Positions 7,964 through 15,909 of a stretch of DNA of 64,000 bases are shown here, piece after piece (the stretch's first letter is position 1; every line of letters begins with the position of its first letter). The notes under the pieces were generated by a model, which made no database searches, was not told the origin of the DNA, and saw only the letters and a program-made list of their open reading frames with translations. The position numbers and the translations under genes are program-made. This DNA comes from Bacillota bacterium (GTDB lineage Bacteria > Bacillota_I > Bacilli_A > Erysipelotrichales > Erysipelotrichaceae): NCBI GenBank assembly GCA_023388995.1, contig JAEWFD010000020.1, forward strand, positions 137,262 through 201,261, written 5' to 3'.

Positions 7964-8845
7964 ATAGAGTAATTGCATGAAGTGGATTCGTTCAATGAGT
8001 TCTTCCTTGATTTCCGAGGGTTTCAGTATGGTGACATCAGGACCAAAACTCAAGAGCCAGGACAGCAAATATTCTTTGTTCGCAAACCATTTGGTAAAAT
8101 GGAGGGTGCCATCTATCTCCGAAAAGGAGTGTATTCCATATTCATCGATAAGCCTGGATTTCTGCTTGATAGCAAAAACAGCTGTCAGCTCATAATTTTT
8201 TTCTTCCGGGTAAGAGAAATCTTTTTCCGCAGAGATGGCTTCCATCGCTTCAATTGGTTCATTGGAGATCTGAACATCTTCCATTCGGTTAAGTTTGTAC
8301 AACTTTACAAGATCATCCTGCCTGCTTTTTGCCTTTACATACCAGCTGCTCCAGCGAAATACAATTTGATATGGAGAAACTGTTTTGGATGACGCAAGGT
8401 GTTCTTTGAAGTAAGTGAATGTAATTTGTTTTTTTGTTGCGAGGGCTTGTTTGATCAGTTCGATTTTGGGTCGTATGCTGGAACCGTACCAAGATGACAA
8501 GTCAATATCAATATAGGGAATCTCGGTTGTACCACGGTTGGCTAGTTTAGTAAGCAGACTAGCTGCTTCCTGTGGCTTATGAACGCTTTGAAGGGCCGTT
8601 AATCCAGCCAGCAAAAAGAGTTTTTCTTCCGCATTCAAATGACTGAAGGGAAATTGATAGGATTCATCAATGGTGATTCCGCCCGCATAACCCTGGATAG
8701 ATTGAACCGGCACGCCAGCAATCATAAGCTTTTCGATATCTCGCAGAATAGTTCGTTTGGATACCTCAAAATGATCGGCCAGTTGCTGTGCTGTTATTTT
8801 TTTATGCTCTATCAGCAAAAGCAGTAGTTCAAATAGTCTGTTCAT
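7949..8845 (-). CDS. HTH/WYL-domain transcriptional regulator (YafY type)
   Basis: A 298-residue cytoplasmic regulator. A DeoR-like winged helix-turn-helix (about 16-40, ITAQQLADHFEVSKRTILRDIEKL) is followed by a WYL domain whose signature reads SSWYVKAKSRQDDLVKLYKLNRM, then a C-terminal WCX extension. WYL domains bind ligands or nucleic acid and switch the regulator. It could regulate the downstream VOC gene or the upstream asparaginase, both on the same strand; the ligand is unknown. It lies 79 bp after ansA and ends in a strong hairpin. Confidence 0.9.
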   Translation of the reverse strand: MNRLFELLLLLIEHKKITAQQLADHFEVSKRTILRDIEKLMIAGVPVQSIQGYAGGITIDESYQFPFSHLNAEEKLFLLAGLTALQSVHKPQEAASLLTKLANRGTTEIPYIDIDLSSWYGSSIRPKIELIKQALATKKQITFTYFKEHLASSKTVSPYQIVFRWSSWYVKAKSRQDDLVKLYKLNRMEDVQISNEPIEAMEAISAEKDFSYPEEKNYELTAVFAIKQKSRLIDEYGIHSFSEIDGTLHFTKWFANKEYLLSWLLSFGPDVTILKPSEIKEELIERIHFMQLLYEHDI

Positions 8846-8924
8846 TTTGGTCCTCGGTCACAGATTGCTGTTATGTACTGTATTCCTCATCATGGAATTT
8901 ACATCCATACATTGAGCAGGTTAT

Positions 8925-9920
8925 TTAGGGGAGTGTAATTTCACCGGCAATATCTTTCATGAAACATGCCTGAATCAAAGCAGGGGTATCATAATTGCCA
9001 AGTGCCCACATCAATTTGGTAACTGCTGCTTCACTCGTCATATCATAGCCTTGAATAATTCCTTCTTGCAATACTTTTTTGCCTGTTTGGTAGATGGAGA
9101 AATTGCTTCCGTCATAAAGGCATTGCGAGCAAACGACAACGCTGATTCCTTGCTTTGCAACCTCCTGCAATTTGGAAGTGAGATCTCGGCGAATGAAACT
9201 CATGCCGCCGGCACCGAATGCTTCTACCACGATTCCTTTATAGTTTTGCTGAATCAAGAGATCAAAAATTTCGGGATTGAAGCCTGGTGTCAGTTTCACC
9301 AAAAAAACATCCGTGCATAAGTTTGGGAGATATTGAAATGAACCTGCAGATTGATGTAGAACTGCTTCATTGATTTGCAGACCGCGGGCATCAACATTTG
9401 CGACAATGGCTTGATTGATGCTGTCAAATGCATCAAACCCCATCGTGCGAACTTTCACTGCTCTTGTTCCTAGCAGCACTTTGCGGTTAAACGCTACAAA
9501 GATGCCTGGATGAGGCTGCATCGCCATTGTGAATGCCACCCGGATATTCTCGATACCATCGCTTAGCGGGTGTTGAATCGGGAGTTGCGAGCCGGTGATT
9601 ACGATGGGAATAGGAATATTCTGCAGAATAAAAGATAAGACAGATGCTGTATATGCCATGGTATCCGTGCCATGGGTTAAAACGATGCCATCGCAGGATC
9701 CGATGTGCTTCTTAATTTCCGCAGCAATGATCTGCCATTCTTCCGGCTGCATATTGGAACTGTCAATGCTCATCAAATCAATCATATCCACGGTGATGGA
9801 ATCAAATCCTTGGCCAATTAACGTATAAATCTGCTTGGAATCAAGTGTCGGCACTAGTCCTTCTTCGCTGTGACTGGAAGCGATTGTACCGCCAGTTGTG
9901 ATAAAAACGATATGTTTCAT
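8925..9920 (-). CDS. ansA: Type I L-asparaginase
   Basis: A 331-residue cytoplasmic asparaginase, L-asparagine to L-aspartate plus ammonia. Both catalytic threonine motifs are intact: TTGGTIAS (nucleophile T12) and the THGTDTM segment (T85-D86 after H83). ITGSQLPIQHPLSDGIENI and the C-terminal dimer region are typical. There is no signal peptide, so this is the cytosolic housekeeping form and not the secreted type II. The minus-strand promoter lies just upstream (TATAAT near 9950). It may be co-transcribed with the WYL gene 79 bp downstream. Confidence 0.95.
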   Translation of the reverse strand: MKHIVFITTGGTIASSHSEEGLVPTLDSKQIYTLIGQGFDSITVDMIDLMSIDSSNMQPEEWQIIAAEIKKHIGSCDGIVLTHGTDTMAYTASVLSFILQNIPIPIVITGSQLPIQHPLSDGIENIRVAFTMAMQPHPGIFVAFNRKVLLGTRAVKVRTMGFDAFDSINQAIVANVDARGLQINEAVLHQSAGSFQYLPNLCTDVFLVKLTPGFNPEIFDLLIQQNYKGIVVEAFGAGGMSFIRRDLTSKLQEVAKQGISVVVCSQCLYDGSNFSIYQTGKKVLQEGIIQGYDMTSEAAVTKLMWALGNYDTPALIQACFMKDIAGEITLP

Positions 9921-10081
9921 AGAATTCCTCTAGCTTTCGCATCCATTATAACGAGGAATATAAAACATACAAGAGGATTGAGAAAAATAATGCTGATCCT
10001 TGTCTGATTAAGATGATTTTGCATGAATTATGCCGATATTTATGCGATATAACATGGAAACATTCCGTTTATACAAAATCC

Positions 10082-10136
10082 TTGACGATCATAATTGATA
10101 GTGCTAATATAATAGTTAGCATATGCTAACTATTAT
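10082..10136 (+). promoter_or_regulatory. Promoter overlapped by a 28-bp perfect palindrome
   Basis: TTGACG (10082-10087) is followed by TAATAT at 17 bp or TATAAT at 20 bp. The -10 and start site are covered by a perfect palindrome at 10109-10136, half-site ATAATAGTTAGCAT. The core TTAGCATATGCTAA resembles operators of DtxR/MntR-type metalloregulators. It would repress the NrdI-like gene that starts 22 bp downstream. Confidence 0.75.
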
Positions 10137-10158
10137 GGAATTTGGATGAGGAACATAT

Positions 10159-10519
10159 ATGATCACAATTGTTTATGACAGCAAAACGGGATTAGGAAAG
10201 AAGTTTGCGGAAAAATTGCCGTATCCTTTGCAGTCTGTTGAACAGCCTGTGCAAGGACCGTGTATTTTTGGTTACCCGTAATGCAGGTTTGGGAATGATA
10301 CCTGCACCAACTCAGGACTTTTTGGCACGTAATGGTGCATTCGTGAAAGGAATTGTGGTGAATGGCAATAAAAGGTTTGGCCGTTTTTACTGTGCTGCGG
10401 GTCCTAAAATAGAAAAACGCTTTGGAATTGTTGTACTGCGCAATATTGAAGGAGAAGGAACTCTGGAAGACGCACAGGCGGTAATCCATCAAATCCAATC
10501 TTTGACAGTAGGGGCATAA
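10159..10519 (+). pseudogene. NrdI-like flavodoxin, frameshifted in a T run
   Basis: ATG at 10159 opens a frame with the FMN phosphate loop YDSKTGLGKKF, but it stops at 10281. The rest of a NrdI-like protein (VTRNAGLGMIPAPTQDFL, then NGNKRFGRFYCAAGPKIEK) continues in the next frame to 10519. Reading four T instead of five in TGTATTTTTGG (near 10262-10269) joins the frames as ...PCILVTRNAG..., giving about 119 residues, the normal NrdI size. NrdI is the flavodoxin that activates the manganese cofactor of class Ib ribonucleotide reductase; no nrdE or nrdF is in the window. It is either a real inactivation, an assembly error or, less likely, programmed frameshifting. Confidence 0.75.
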
Positions 10520-10581
10520 GCAAAAATTATTGTTATCTGCAGTTTGCGGTGACTATCAATAATCTGTGCAAAGATCAAGCA

Positions 10582-10610
10582 TTGACAAGATTGGTAGATA
10601 AAAATACAAT
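10582..10610 (+). promoter_or_regulatory. Strong sigma-A promoter of the zinc locus
   Basis: TTGACA, a 17-bp spacer, then TACAAT. The predicted start site at about 10617 lies inside the operator at 10613-10633. Confidence 0.85.
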
Positions 10611-10612
10611 AT

Positions 10613-10633
10613 AGATGCGAATGATTCGCATCT
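10613..10633 (+). promoter_or_regulatory. Zur/Fur-family operator candidate
   Basis: A perfect 10-1-10 inverted repeat, AGATGCGAAT-G-ATTCGCATCT. Its core (7-1-7 with AATGATT at the centre) has the geometry of Fur-family boxes. It covers the transcription start of the COG0523 operon, as expected for zinc-dependent repression by Zur. Confidence 0.75.
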
Positions 10634-10664
10634 GAGTTATGTCACTAGAAAAGGAAGGTGCAGG

Positions 10665-11612
10665 ATGACGAACATAATCATTGTTTCCGGCTTCTTGGGG
10701 GCTGGAAAAACAACGTTGATTAGAAACATATTGGAAGGCATCCATGCCGATGAAAATACTGTTGTCATTGAAAATGAGTTTGGCGAGGTTAGCGTTGATA
10801 CCGACTTGCTTAGGGATACCAGAGTAGAAATCAAGGAAATGGTTTCGGGATGTATTTGCTGTTCGCTTTCCGGCGATTTCACAAAATCAATCGGAGAAGT
10901 CGTTCAAACCTTTCAGCCTGCATGGATCATCATTGAACCATCCGGTGTCGGGAAATTAAGTGATGTACTGCTTGCTTGCGAAAAGGCAAGCAAAGTTGTG
11001 CCGCTGCAAATCAAACAAGCAATTACGGTGATTGACTGCCTGAAATACTTGGTGTATTTGCGTAATTTCCGGGAATTTTACTTAGATCAAATTCTTCATG
11101 CAGATGTTGTGTATCTGCGCAATGCAAAGGGCAATGCAAAGCAACATGAGGTACTTGCTTCGCTGCAAACCATTAATCCAACAGCAGTTCTTGTGGATAC
11201 GCCGCTTGCAGATTTGACCAAAGGTGCACTATGGCATCAGCTAGACAGTTTGGAGCTGTTGTCAGGGCAGCTCCTGCGGGATCTTAAAGTACAAGCTGCT
11301 GCAAAGGCAAGCTTTCGCAATCATGCGGCGGAAGAGGTATTTCAGTCTTGGGGTGTCTTGCTTTCGTCGCCATTCAGTGAAGAACAGATGAGAAAGATAC
11401 TAATCATATTAGCAGAACATGGAGCAACGCATATATTGCGTGCCAAAGGAATCTTTCAAGATGAAGCTGGCAATGGATATCAATTCAGTTATGTGCCGGG
11501 GGAATGGACCGTTACATCTGTTTCCTGGCAGCAGCAGCCGAAAGTATGTGTCATAGGAACGGCATTGAACAAACAGGAACTGGAAACCCTGTTTGCTGTT
11601 TCCCATGAGTAG
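10665..11612 (+). CDS. COG0523/CobW-type G3E GTPase (metallochaperone)
   Basis: A 315-residue G3E GTPase. Walker A GFLGAGKT (9-16), the metal-binding GCICC motif (62-66), the EPSGVGKL segment (91-98) and a C-terminal CobW_C-like region ending VIGTALNKQELE are all present. COG0523 proteins use GTP to deliver metal, usually zinc, to client proteins; zinc-regulated members are induced by Zur when zinc is scarce. The Zur-like operator and strong promoter upstream, and the ZIP transporter downstream, support a zinc role. GGAAGGTG precedes ATG. It overlaps the next gene by 8 bp (ATGAGTAG). Confidence 0.9.
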   Translation: MTNIIIVSGFLGAGKTTLIRNILEGIHADENTVVIENEFGEVSVDTDLLRDTRVEIKEMVSGCICCSLSGDFTKSIGEVVQTFQPAWIIIEPSGVGKLSDVLLACEKASKVVPLQIKQAITVIDCLKYLVYLRNFREFYLDQILHADVVYLRNAKGNAKQHEVLASLQTINPTAVLVDTPLADLTKGALWHQLDSLELLSGQLLRDLKVQAAAKASFRNHAAEEVFQSWGVLLSSPFSEEQMRKILIILAEHGATHILRAKGIFQDEAGNGYQFSYVPGEWTVTSVSWQQQPKVCVIGTALNKQELETLFAVSHE

Positions 11613-13143
11613 CGTGCAGGTTGTCAGCGGTTTTTTAGAGGCAGGGAAAACAACGTTTATCAATACCTTGCTATGCCAGCCGCAATTTCAAAATACCACG
11701 GTAGCAATTCTTTGTTTTGAACAAGGATTTACCGATTATCAGATACCACCGCAGGTAACTTGCAATATCTTATATATGGAAGACCTTGCGGCATTTGCAG
11801 AATGCTCCGATACGCAGTTTCAGGAGTATGATCATGTTTTGATTGAATATAACGGTACTTGGTCATTTGGAGACCTAGTGTATGAGCTGCCGAAAAAAAT
11901 GAAAATTGAACAAATCTTCCACCTGCTTGACGGCACCACCTTTTCATCGTATATGACCAATATTCCTGCCATGCAGGAACAAATAGCAGAAAGTGATATT
12001 GTACTGATCAACCGAGCAGAAAAGGAACAGATCAAAGAAATCATACAGCAAATTTACGGGTTTAACCAAAAGGCTGTGTGCATGGACGAAACTGACTATT
12101 TTTCCCGCTCCTGGAAGAGGCAGCTTTATGCGTTTAGGAAACATCCTTTGGTACGCAGATCGCTGCTGCTATTTGTGCTGTTATTTGGCATGCATCAGTT
12201 ATTGTTGATTCTTCGGCCGATGTATCTTGCAAATGATTACAGCGTATTATCACGTTTTGTGAATATCTTTGCGGGAATCATCATTCAAGCAATCCCCTAT
12301 ATCTTTCTAGGTGTTTTGGTTTCTTCGCTCATTCAGATTTTAATGCCGCCGGGTTTTTTGTTTTCGCTGCTTACAAAATACAGTCGCTTAGGCTATCCGA
12401 TTGCCATATTGCTGGGTCTTTGTATTCCTGTTTGTGATTGTGCAATGCTGCCGGTCACGGTCAAGCTGCTGGAAAAGGGGACACCACCCAAATATGCCAT
12501 GACCTTTCTGGTTGTTTCTGCCACCATCAATCCCATTGCTTTGCTGTCTACGTACTATGCGTTTTACGGACAGCCGCAAGTATTGATTGTGCGCATAATA
12601 CTATCTTTATGCTTGGCAGTTGCAGCGGGTGTGCTGATCCAGTGGTATCTGAAAAAAACTAAGCAGGTATCTATTTTGAAAAGTACCTTCACCACAATGA
12701 ACTGCATGAGCAGCTTTTTGCAGCCAAAAAGTACCGAAGGGTGGCAGAATCAAGTAACCTTGATCTTGCGCCATACAGCGATGGAATTCTTTAATATTAT
12801 GCAATATGTTTTGATCGGTGCATTTCTTTCAACGGGCTTGCAGATGACATGGGCCAGCACAATCACAACCGGCTCAACGGGCATCCAGCTAATGGCATAT
12901 TTGTATATGCTGCTTGCGGCTTTCTTCATGTCCATCTGTGCTTCTTCAAATGCTTTCATCGCAAAAGCATTAGCAAATACTTTCCCTCTTTCGGCAGTGA
13001 TGCTGTTCATGGTAATGGGGCCGCTTTTAGATCATAAGAACTTGCTGCTCATGAGCCGCAATTTCAAATATTCGTTTATCTTCATCTTTGCAGGAATGAT
13101 GACACTGCTTTCGCTGGTGCTGTTTCCGCTGCTGCGTGTGTGA
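11605..13143 (+). CDS. Fusion of a degenerate G3E GTPase domain with a DUF318/YcgR-type permease
   Basis: A 512-residue two-part protein. Residues 1-165 repeat the G3E fold: Walker A GFLEAGKTT (9-17), an intact core (VLIEYNGTW) and a remnant of the base-recognition motif (VLINRAE), but no GCICC metal motif. From about 185 on it is a permease with some eight to nine membrane helices and the family signature PVCDCAMLPVTVKLLEKG (275-292), then VSATINPIALLSTYYAF. B. subtilis YcgR and relatives are stand-alone permeases paired with YcgQ, as here. The fusion puts a GTPase at the inner face of the transporter. Start at 11605 by coupling to the previous stop; the ATG at 11593 has no better site. Confidence 0.85.
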   Translation: MSSVQVVSGFLEAGKTTFINTLLCQPQFQNTTVAILCFEQGFTDYQIPPQVTCNILYMEDLAAFAECSDTQFQEYDHVLIEYNGTWSFGDLVYELPKKMKIEQIFHLLDGTTFSSYMTNIPAMQEQIAESDIVLINRAEKEQIKEIIQQIYGFNQKAVCMDETDYFSRSWKRQLYAFRKHPLVRRSLLLFVLLFGMHQLLLILRPMYLANDYSVLSRFVNIFAGIIIQAIPYIFLGVLVSSLIQILMPPGFLFSLLTKYSRLGYPIAILLGLCIPVCDCAMLPVTVKLLEKGTPPKYAMTFLVVSATINPIALLSTYYAFYGQPQVLIVRIILSLCLAVAAGVLIQWYLKKTKQVSILKSTFTTMNCMSSFLQPKSTEGWQNQVTLILRHTAMEFFNIMQYVLIGAFLSTGLQMTWASTITTGSTGIQLMAYLYMLLAAFFMSICASSNAFIAKALANTFPLSAVMLFMVMGPLLDHKNLLLMSRNFKYSFIFIFAGMMTLLSLVLFPLLRV

Positions 13144-13152
13144 GGCAAGAAG

Positions 13153-13908
13153 ATGAGACGAATCAATTTAGAAATAGCAGGAAAGATTTTGATTGTAGTG
13201 GTGATGGAAGGCGTGCTAGCCTACCTGCTCATCAGCAATCAAATGCAGTATTATATTCATCCGCGTAATACCTTGTTTTTGGTTATCGTTATGATCTGCT
13301 TGTTGGTGGTTGTTCTGACCCTTCTGCCATTGGTGAAAAAACCAAGATATCGGCAGAGTTACCGCAGCAGCTGGCTGCTGCTGATACCATTTGCAGCAGT
13401 ATTGCTATTCCCTTATCAGCCGCTGCGTTTAGATGCCGTTACGGTACGTTATGGTGCTTCGGCAATAACAAGTTCGCGGACTGATTCTGAGAAGCAGACA
13501 ATACCAAAGATCGAAGAACCGGGCAATTCGCGCTATGGAACGATGATTGATGACAAGCACTTTGCATCATGGTACTTGGAAGTAGCGAATCATCCAGATC
13601 CCTATTTATACAAGAGTTTTACTTATACCGGAATGGTATATCGGGAAGATGGATTTACGAATACGCAATTTATTCCGATGCGAATGGCAATGACTTGCTG
13701 TGCGGCTGATTTATCAGCACTTGGCTTTATCAGTATCCATGATCAGGCTTGGAAGTATCAGGATGGTGACTGGATTCAAGTAACTGGTGTCCTTTCCCTC
13801 GAATATATAGACTTGTGGGATGCGGAGGTTCCGGTTATGCATATTACGAATATCGAACGGGTTGCTAAGCCGCGGCAGGAGATTGTGTATCTTGATTTAT
13901 CTTACTAA
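13153..13908 (+). CDS. TIGR03943 (YcgQ/DUF1980) family membrane protein
   Basis: A 251-residue partner of YcgR-type permeases. Helices lie at about 10-28, 38-60 and 72-88, followed by a large domain likely outside the cell. That domain carries the family motif MRMAMTCCAADLSALGF, with the Cys pair at 182-183 as a probable metal site. It starts 9 bp after the permease gene. The paired Cys, the paired permease and the Zur-like operator suggest that the two proteins move or capture zinc or another transition metal; the direct biochemical function is not established. Confidence 0.88.
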   Translation: MRRINLEIAGKILIVVVMEGVLAYLLISNQMQYYIHPRNTLFLVIVMICLLVVVLTLLPLVKKPRYRQSYRSSWLLLIPFAAVLLFPYQPLRLDAVTVRYGASAITSSRTDSEKQTIPKIEEPGNSRYGTMIDDKHFASWYLEVANHPDPYLYKSFTYTGMVYREDGFTNTQFIPMRMAMTCCAADLSALGFISIHDQAWKYQDGDWIQVTGVLSLEYIDLWDAEVPVMHITNIERVAKPRQEIVYLDLSY

Positions 13909-13940
13909 AGTTATATAACGTGCATTTTACAGGAGGTTGT

Positions 13941-14750
13941 ATGAATACATCAAACTTAATATTTGCCTTTTCTCTTACCTTATTTGCCGGGTTGTCAACA
14001 GGGATAGGCAGTGTTCTTTCCTTGTTTACCAAACGGACAAATACCAAATTTCTGTCGGTGGCTTTGGGGTTTTCGGCTGGAGTAATGATTTATGTTTCCT
14101 TTGTGGAGATTTTTATGAAAGCAAAAGATTCGCTGGTGGGTGCCCTTGGGGAACGTCTGGGAAGCTGGGCTGTCGTCGGAGGGTTCTTCTTCGGTATATT
14201 GCTGATTGCACTTATCGATAAGCTCATTCCTTCTACTGAAAATCCGCATGAAATCCATACGGTTGAAGAAATGGACGGAAACAGCGAAGCGCATAAATCC
14301 AACTTAATGCGCATGGGCTTGTTTACTGCCTTAGCCATTGGCATTCATAACTTTCCGGAAGGATTGGCTACGTTTACCGCTGCATTGAGTGACCCTAACT
14401 TAGGAATACCGATTGCGGTGGCAATTGCAATTCACAATATTCCGGAAGGCATTGCGGTTGCGGTACCTATTTTCTATGCAACCGGAGATCGGATGAAAGC
14501 ATTCAAATTGTCATTTCTTTCGGGACTCTCGGAGCCGGTAGGCGCTTTGGTTGGATATATCTTATTGCATAATTTCTTTAATGATGTGATGTTTGGTTTT
14601 ATCTTTGCGTCTGTTGCAGGAATCATGGTATACATCAGCTTGGATGAGTTGTTGCCATCGGCTCGTGAATATGGAGAACACCATCTTTCTATCTATGGTA
14701 TGGTTGCCGGCATGGCAGTGATGGCTGTCAGTTTATTGCTGTTTATTTGA
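13941..14750 (+). CDS. zupT: ZIP family zinc transporter
   Basis: A 269-residue ZIP importer with eight membrane helices. The binuclear metal site is visible as HNFPEG (H136-E140) in helix 4 and HNIPEG (H165-E169) in helix 5. The loop between helices 3 and 4 holds several His and acidic residues (NPHEIHTVEEMDGNSEAH). It imports Zn2+ and often Fe, Mn or Co. The ATG at 13941 has AGGAGG ahead of it; the GTG at 13920 lacks one. It is the last gene of the zinc locus. Confidence 0.93.
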   Translation: MNTSNLIFAFSLTLFAGLSTGIGSVLSLFTKRTNTKFLSVALGFSAGVMIYVSFVEIFMKAKDSLVGALGERLGSWAVVGGFFFGILLIALIDKLIPSTENPHEIHTVEEMDGNSEAHKSNLMRMGLFTALAIGIHNFPEGLATFTAALSDPNLGIPIAVAIAIHNIPEGIAVAVPIFYATGDRMKAFKLSFLSGLSEPVGALVGYILLHNFFNDVMFGFIFASVAGIMVYISLDELLPSAREYGEHHLSIYGMVAGMAVMAVSLLLFI

Positions 14751-14774
14751 GGCCGCGTGGGCGGTCTTTGTTTT
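14751..14774 (+). terminator. Terminator of the zinc locus
   Basis: GGCCGC pairs with GCGGTC (one G-U pair) around GTGG and is followed by TTTGTTTTG. Confidence 0.75.
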
Positions 14775-14831
14775 GCGCAAGAATAACGTTGCCAATGAGA
14801 TGAAAAGAAGTTATAAATAATAAAAAAATGT

Positions 14832-14859
14832 TTGACATTGGCAATGAATCTGTTATAAT
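14832..14859 (+). promoter_or_regulatory. str operon promoter
   Basis: TTGACA, a 16-bp spacer and TATAAT preceded by TGT (extended -10). One arm of a 9-bp inverted repeat, TTGCCAATG at 14789-14797 and CATTGGCAA at 14836-14844, overlaps the -35. Confidence 0.92.
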
Positions 14860-14875
14860 TTGTTAGCGCGTAATG

Positions 14876-14940
14876 GTTTCCTGTTTTCATGATGGGAAAC
14901 TATTATTACCGAATATTACGGCACACCTGGAAACGTGTGC
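14876..14940 (+). promoter_or_regulatory. Structured leader of the str operon
   Basis: Two hairpins lie between promoter and rpsL: GTTTCC/GGAAAC (14876-14900) and GCACAC/GTGTGC around CTGGAAAC (14921-14940). The second is 23 bp before the ATG. Possible autoregulatory target for S12 or S7; no match to a named class is claimed. Confidence 0.5.
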
Positions 14941-14963
14941 AAGTGTCGAAAGGAGGAACTGAC

Positions 14964-15386
14964 ATGCCAACGATTAACCAGCTTGTTAAACAAGGAAGAA
15001 CAGACAAGGAATGGAAATCAAAATCACCAGCCCTGAACAGAGGCTTTAACACATTGAAACGTCAAGCAACAGAACTTAGCTCCCCACAAAAACGTGGTGT
15101 TTGTACCCGTGTAGGTACAATGACTCCGAAGAAACCGAACTCGGCTCTTCGTAAGTATGCTCGTGTTCGCTTGAGCAACCAAATGGAAGTTACAGCGTAC
15201 ATTCCGGGAATCGGACACAACCTGCAAGAACACAGTGTTGTATTGATTCGTGGTGGACGTGTTAAAGATTTGCCAGGGGTTCGTTACCATATTATTCGTG
15301 GAACTATGGACTGTGCAGGGGTTGTAAACCGTATGCAAAGCCGTTCTCACTATGGTGCTAAGAAACCAAAAGCTAAAAAGAAGTAG
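14964..15386 (+). CDS. rpsL: 30S ribosomal protein S12
   Basis: A 140-residue decoding-site protein. The MTPKKPNSALRKYARVRL and GGRVKDLPGVRYH loops carry the wild-type lysines, so no streptomycin-resistance change is visible. AAAGGAGG precedes the ATG at 14964; the longer open frame back to 14889 lies in the leader. It is the first gene of rpsL-rpsG-fusA-tuf. Unusually, it is 13.4 kb from rpoC instead of adjacent. Confidence 0.98.
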   Translation: MPTINQLVKQGRTDKEWKSKSPALNRGFNTLKRQATELSSPQKRGVCTRVGTMTPKKPNSALRKYARVRLSNQMEVTAYIPGIGHNLQEHSVVLIRGGRVKDLPGVRYHIIRGTMDCAGVVNRMQSRSHYGAKKPKAKKK

Positions 15387-15409
15387 TCATTGAAAGGAGG
15401 AAATAAACA

Positions 15410-15880
15410 ATGCCTAGAAAAGGACATGTCGCGAAACGTGACGTACTAGCAGATCCAATTTATAACTCCAAATTGGTGACTCGCTTAATTAACAAAGTAA
15501 TGTTGGATGGTAAAAGAGGAGTTGCAGAATCTATTCTGTATGATGCATTCGATCGTATCGAAGCAAAAACCGGCCGTCAGCCAATGGAAGTGTTCGAACA
15601 AGCACTTGGCAATATTATGCCTGTTCTTGAATTGAAACTACGCCGTGTTGGTGGTGCGAACTATCAAGTACCGGTAGAAGTATCCAGCGAGCGTCGTTTG
15701 ACTCTTGGTCTTCGCTGGTTGGTAAACTATTCTCGTTTACGTAATGAAAAGACAATGCAAGAACGCCTTGCTGGTGAAATCATCGATGCTGCCAACGGCT
15801 CCGGTGCTTCCGTTAAGAAACGTGAAGACACTCATAAAATGGCGGATGCAAATAAAGCATTTGCTCACTACCGCTGGTAA
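15410..15880 (+). CDS. rpsG: 30S ribosomal protein S7
   Basis: A 156-residue primary 16S-binding protein that nucleates assembly of the 30S head. It starts MPRKGHVAKRDVLADPIYNS and contains the GGANYQVPVEV segment and ...KREDTHKMADANKAFAHYRW end expected for the bacterial family, at normal length. GAAAGGAGG lies ahead of ATG. It follows rpsL by 23 bp and precedes fusA by 29 bp. Confidence 0.98.
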   Translation: MPRKGHVAKRDVLADPIYNSKLVTRLINKVMLDGKRGVAESILYDAFDRIEAKTGRQPMEVFEQALGNIMPVLELKLRRVGGANYQVPVEVSSERRLTLGLRWLVNYSRLRNEKTMQERLAGEIIDAANGSGASVKKREDTHKMADANKAFAHYRW

Positions 15881-15909
15881 GATGTTTCAGTTAAGAAAGG
15901 AGACATGCA

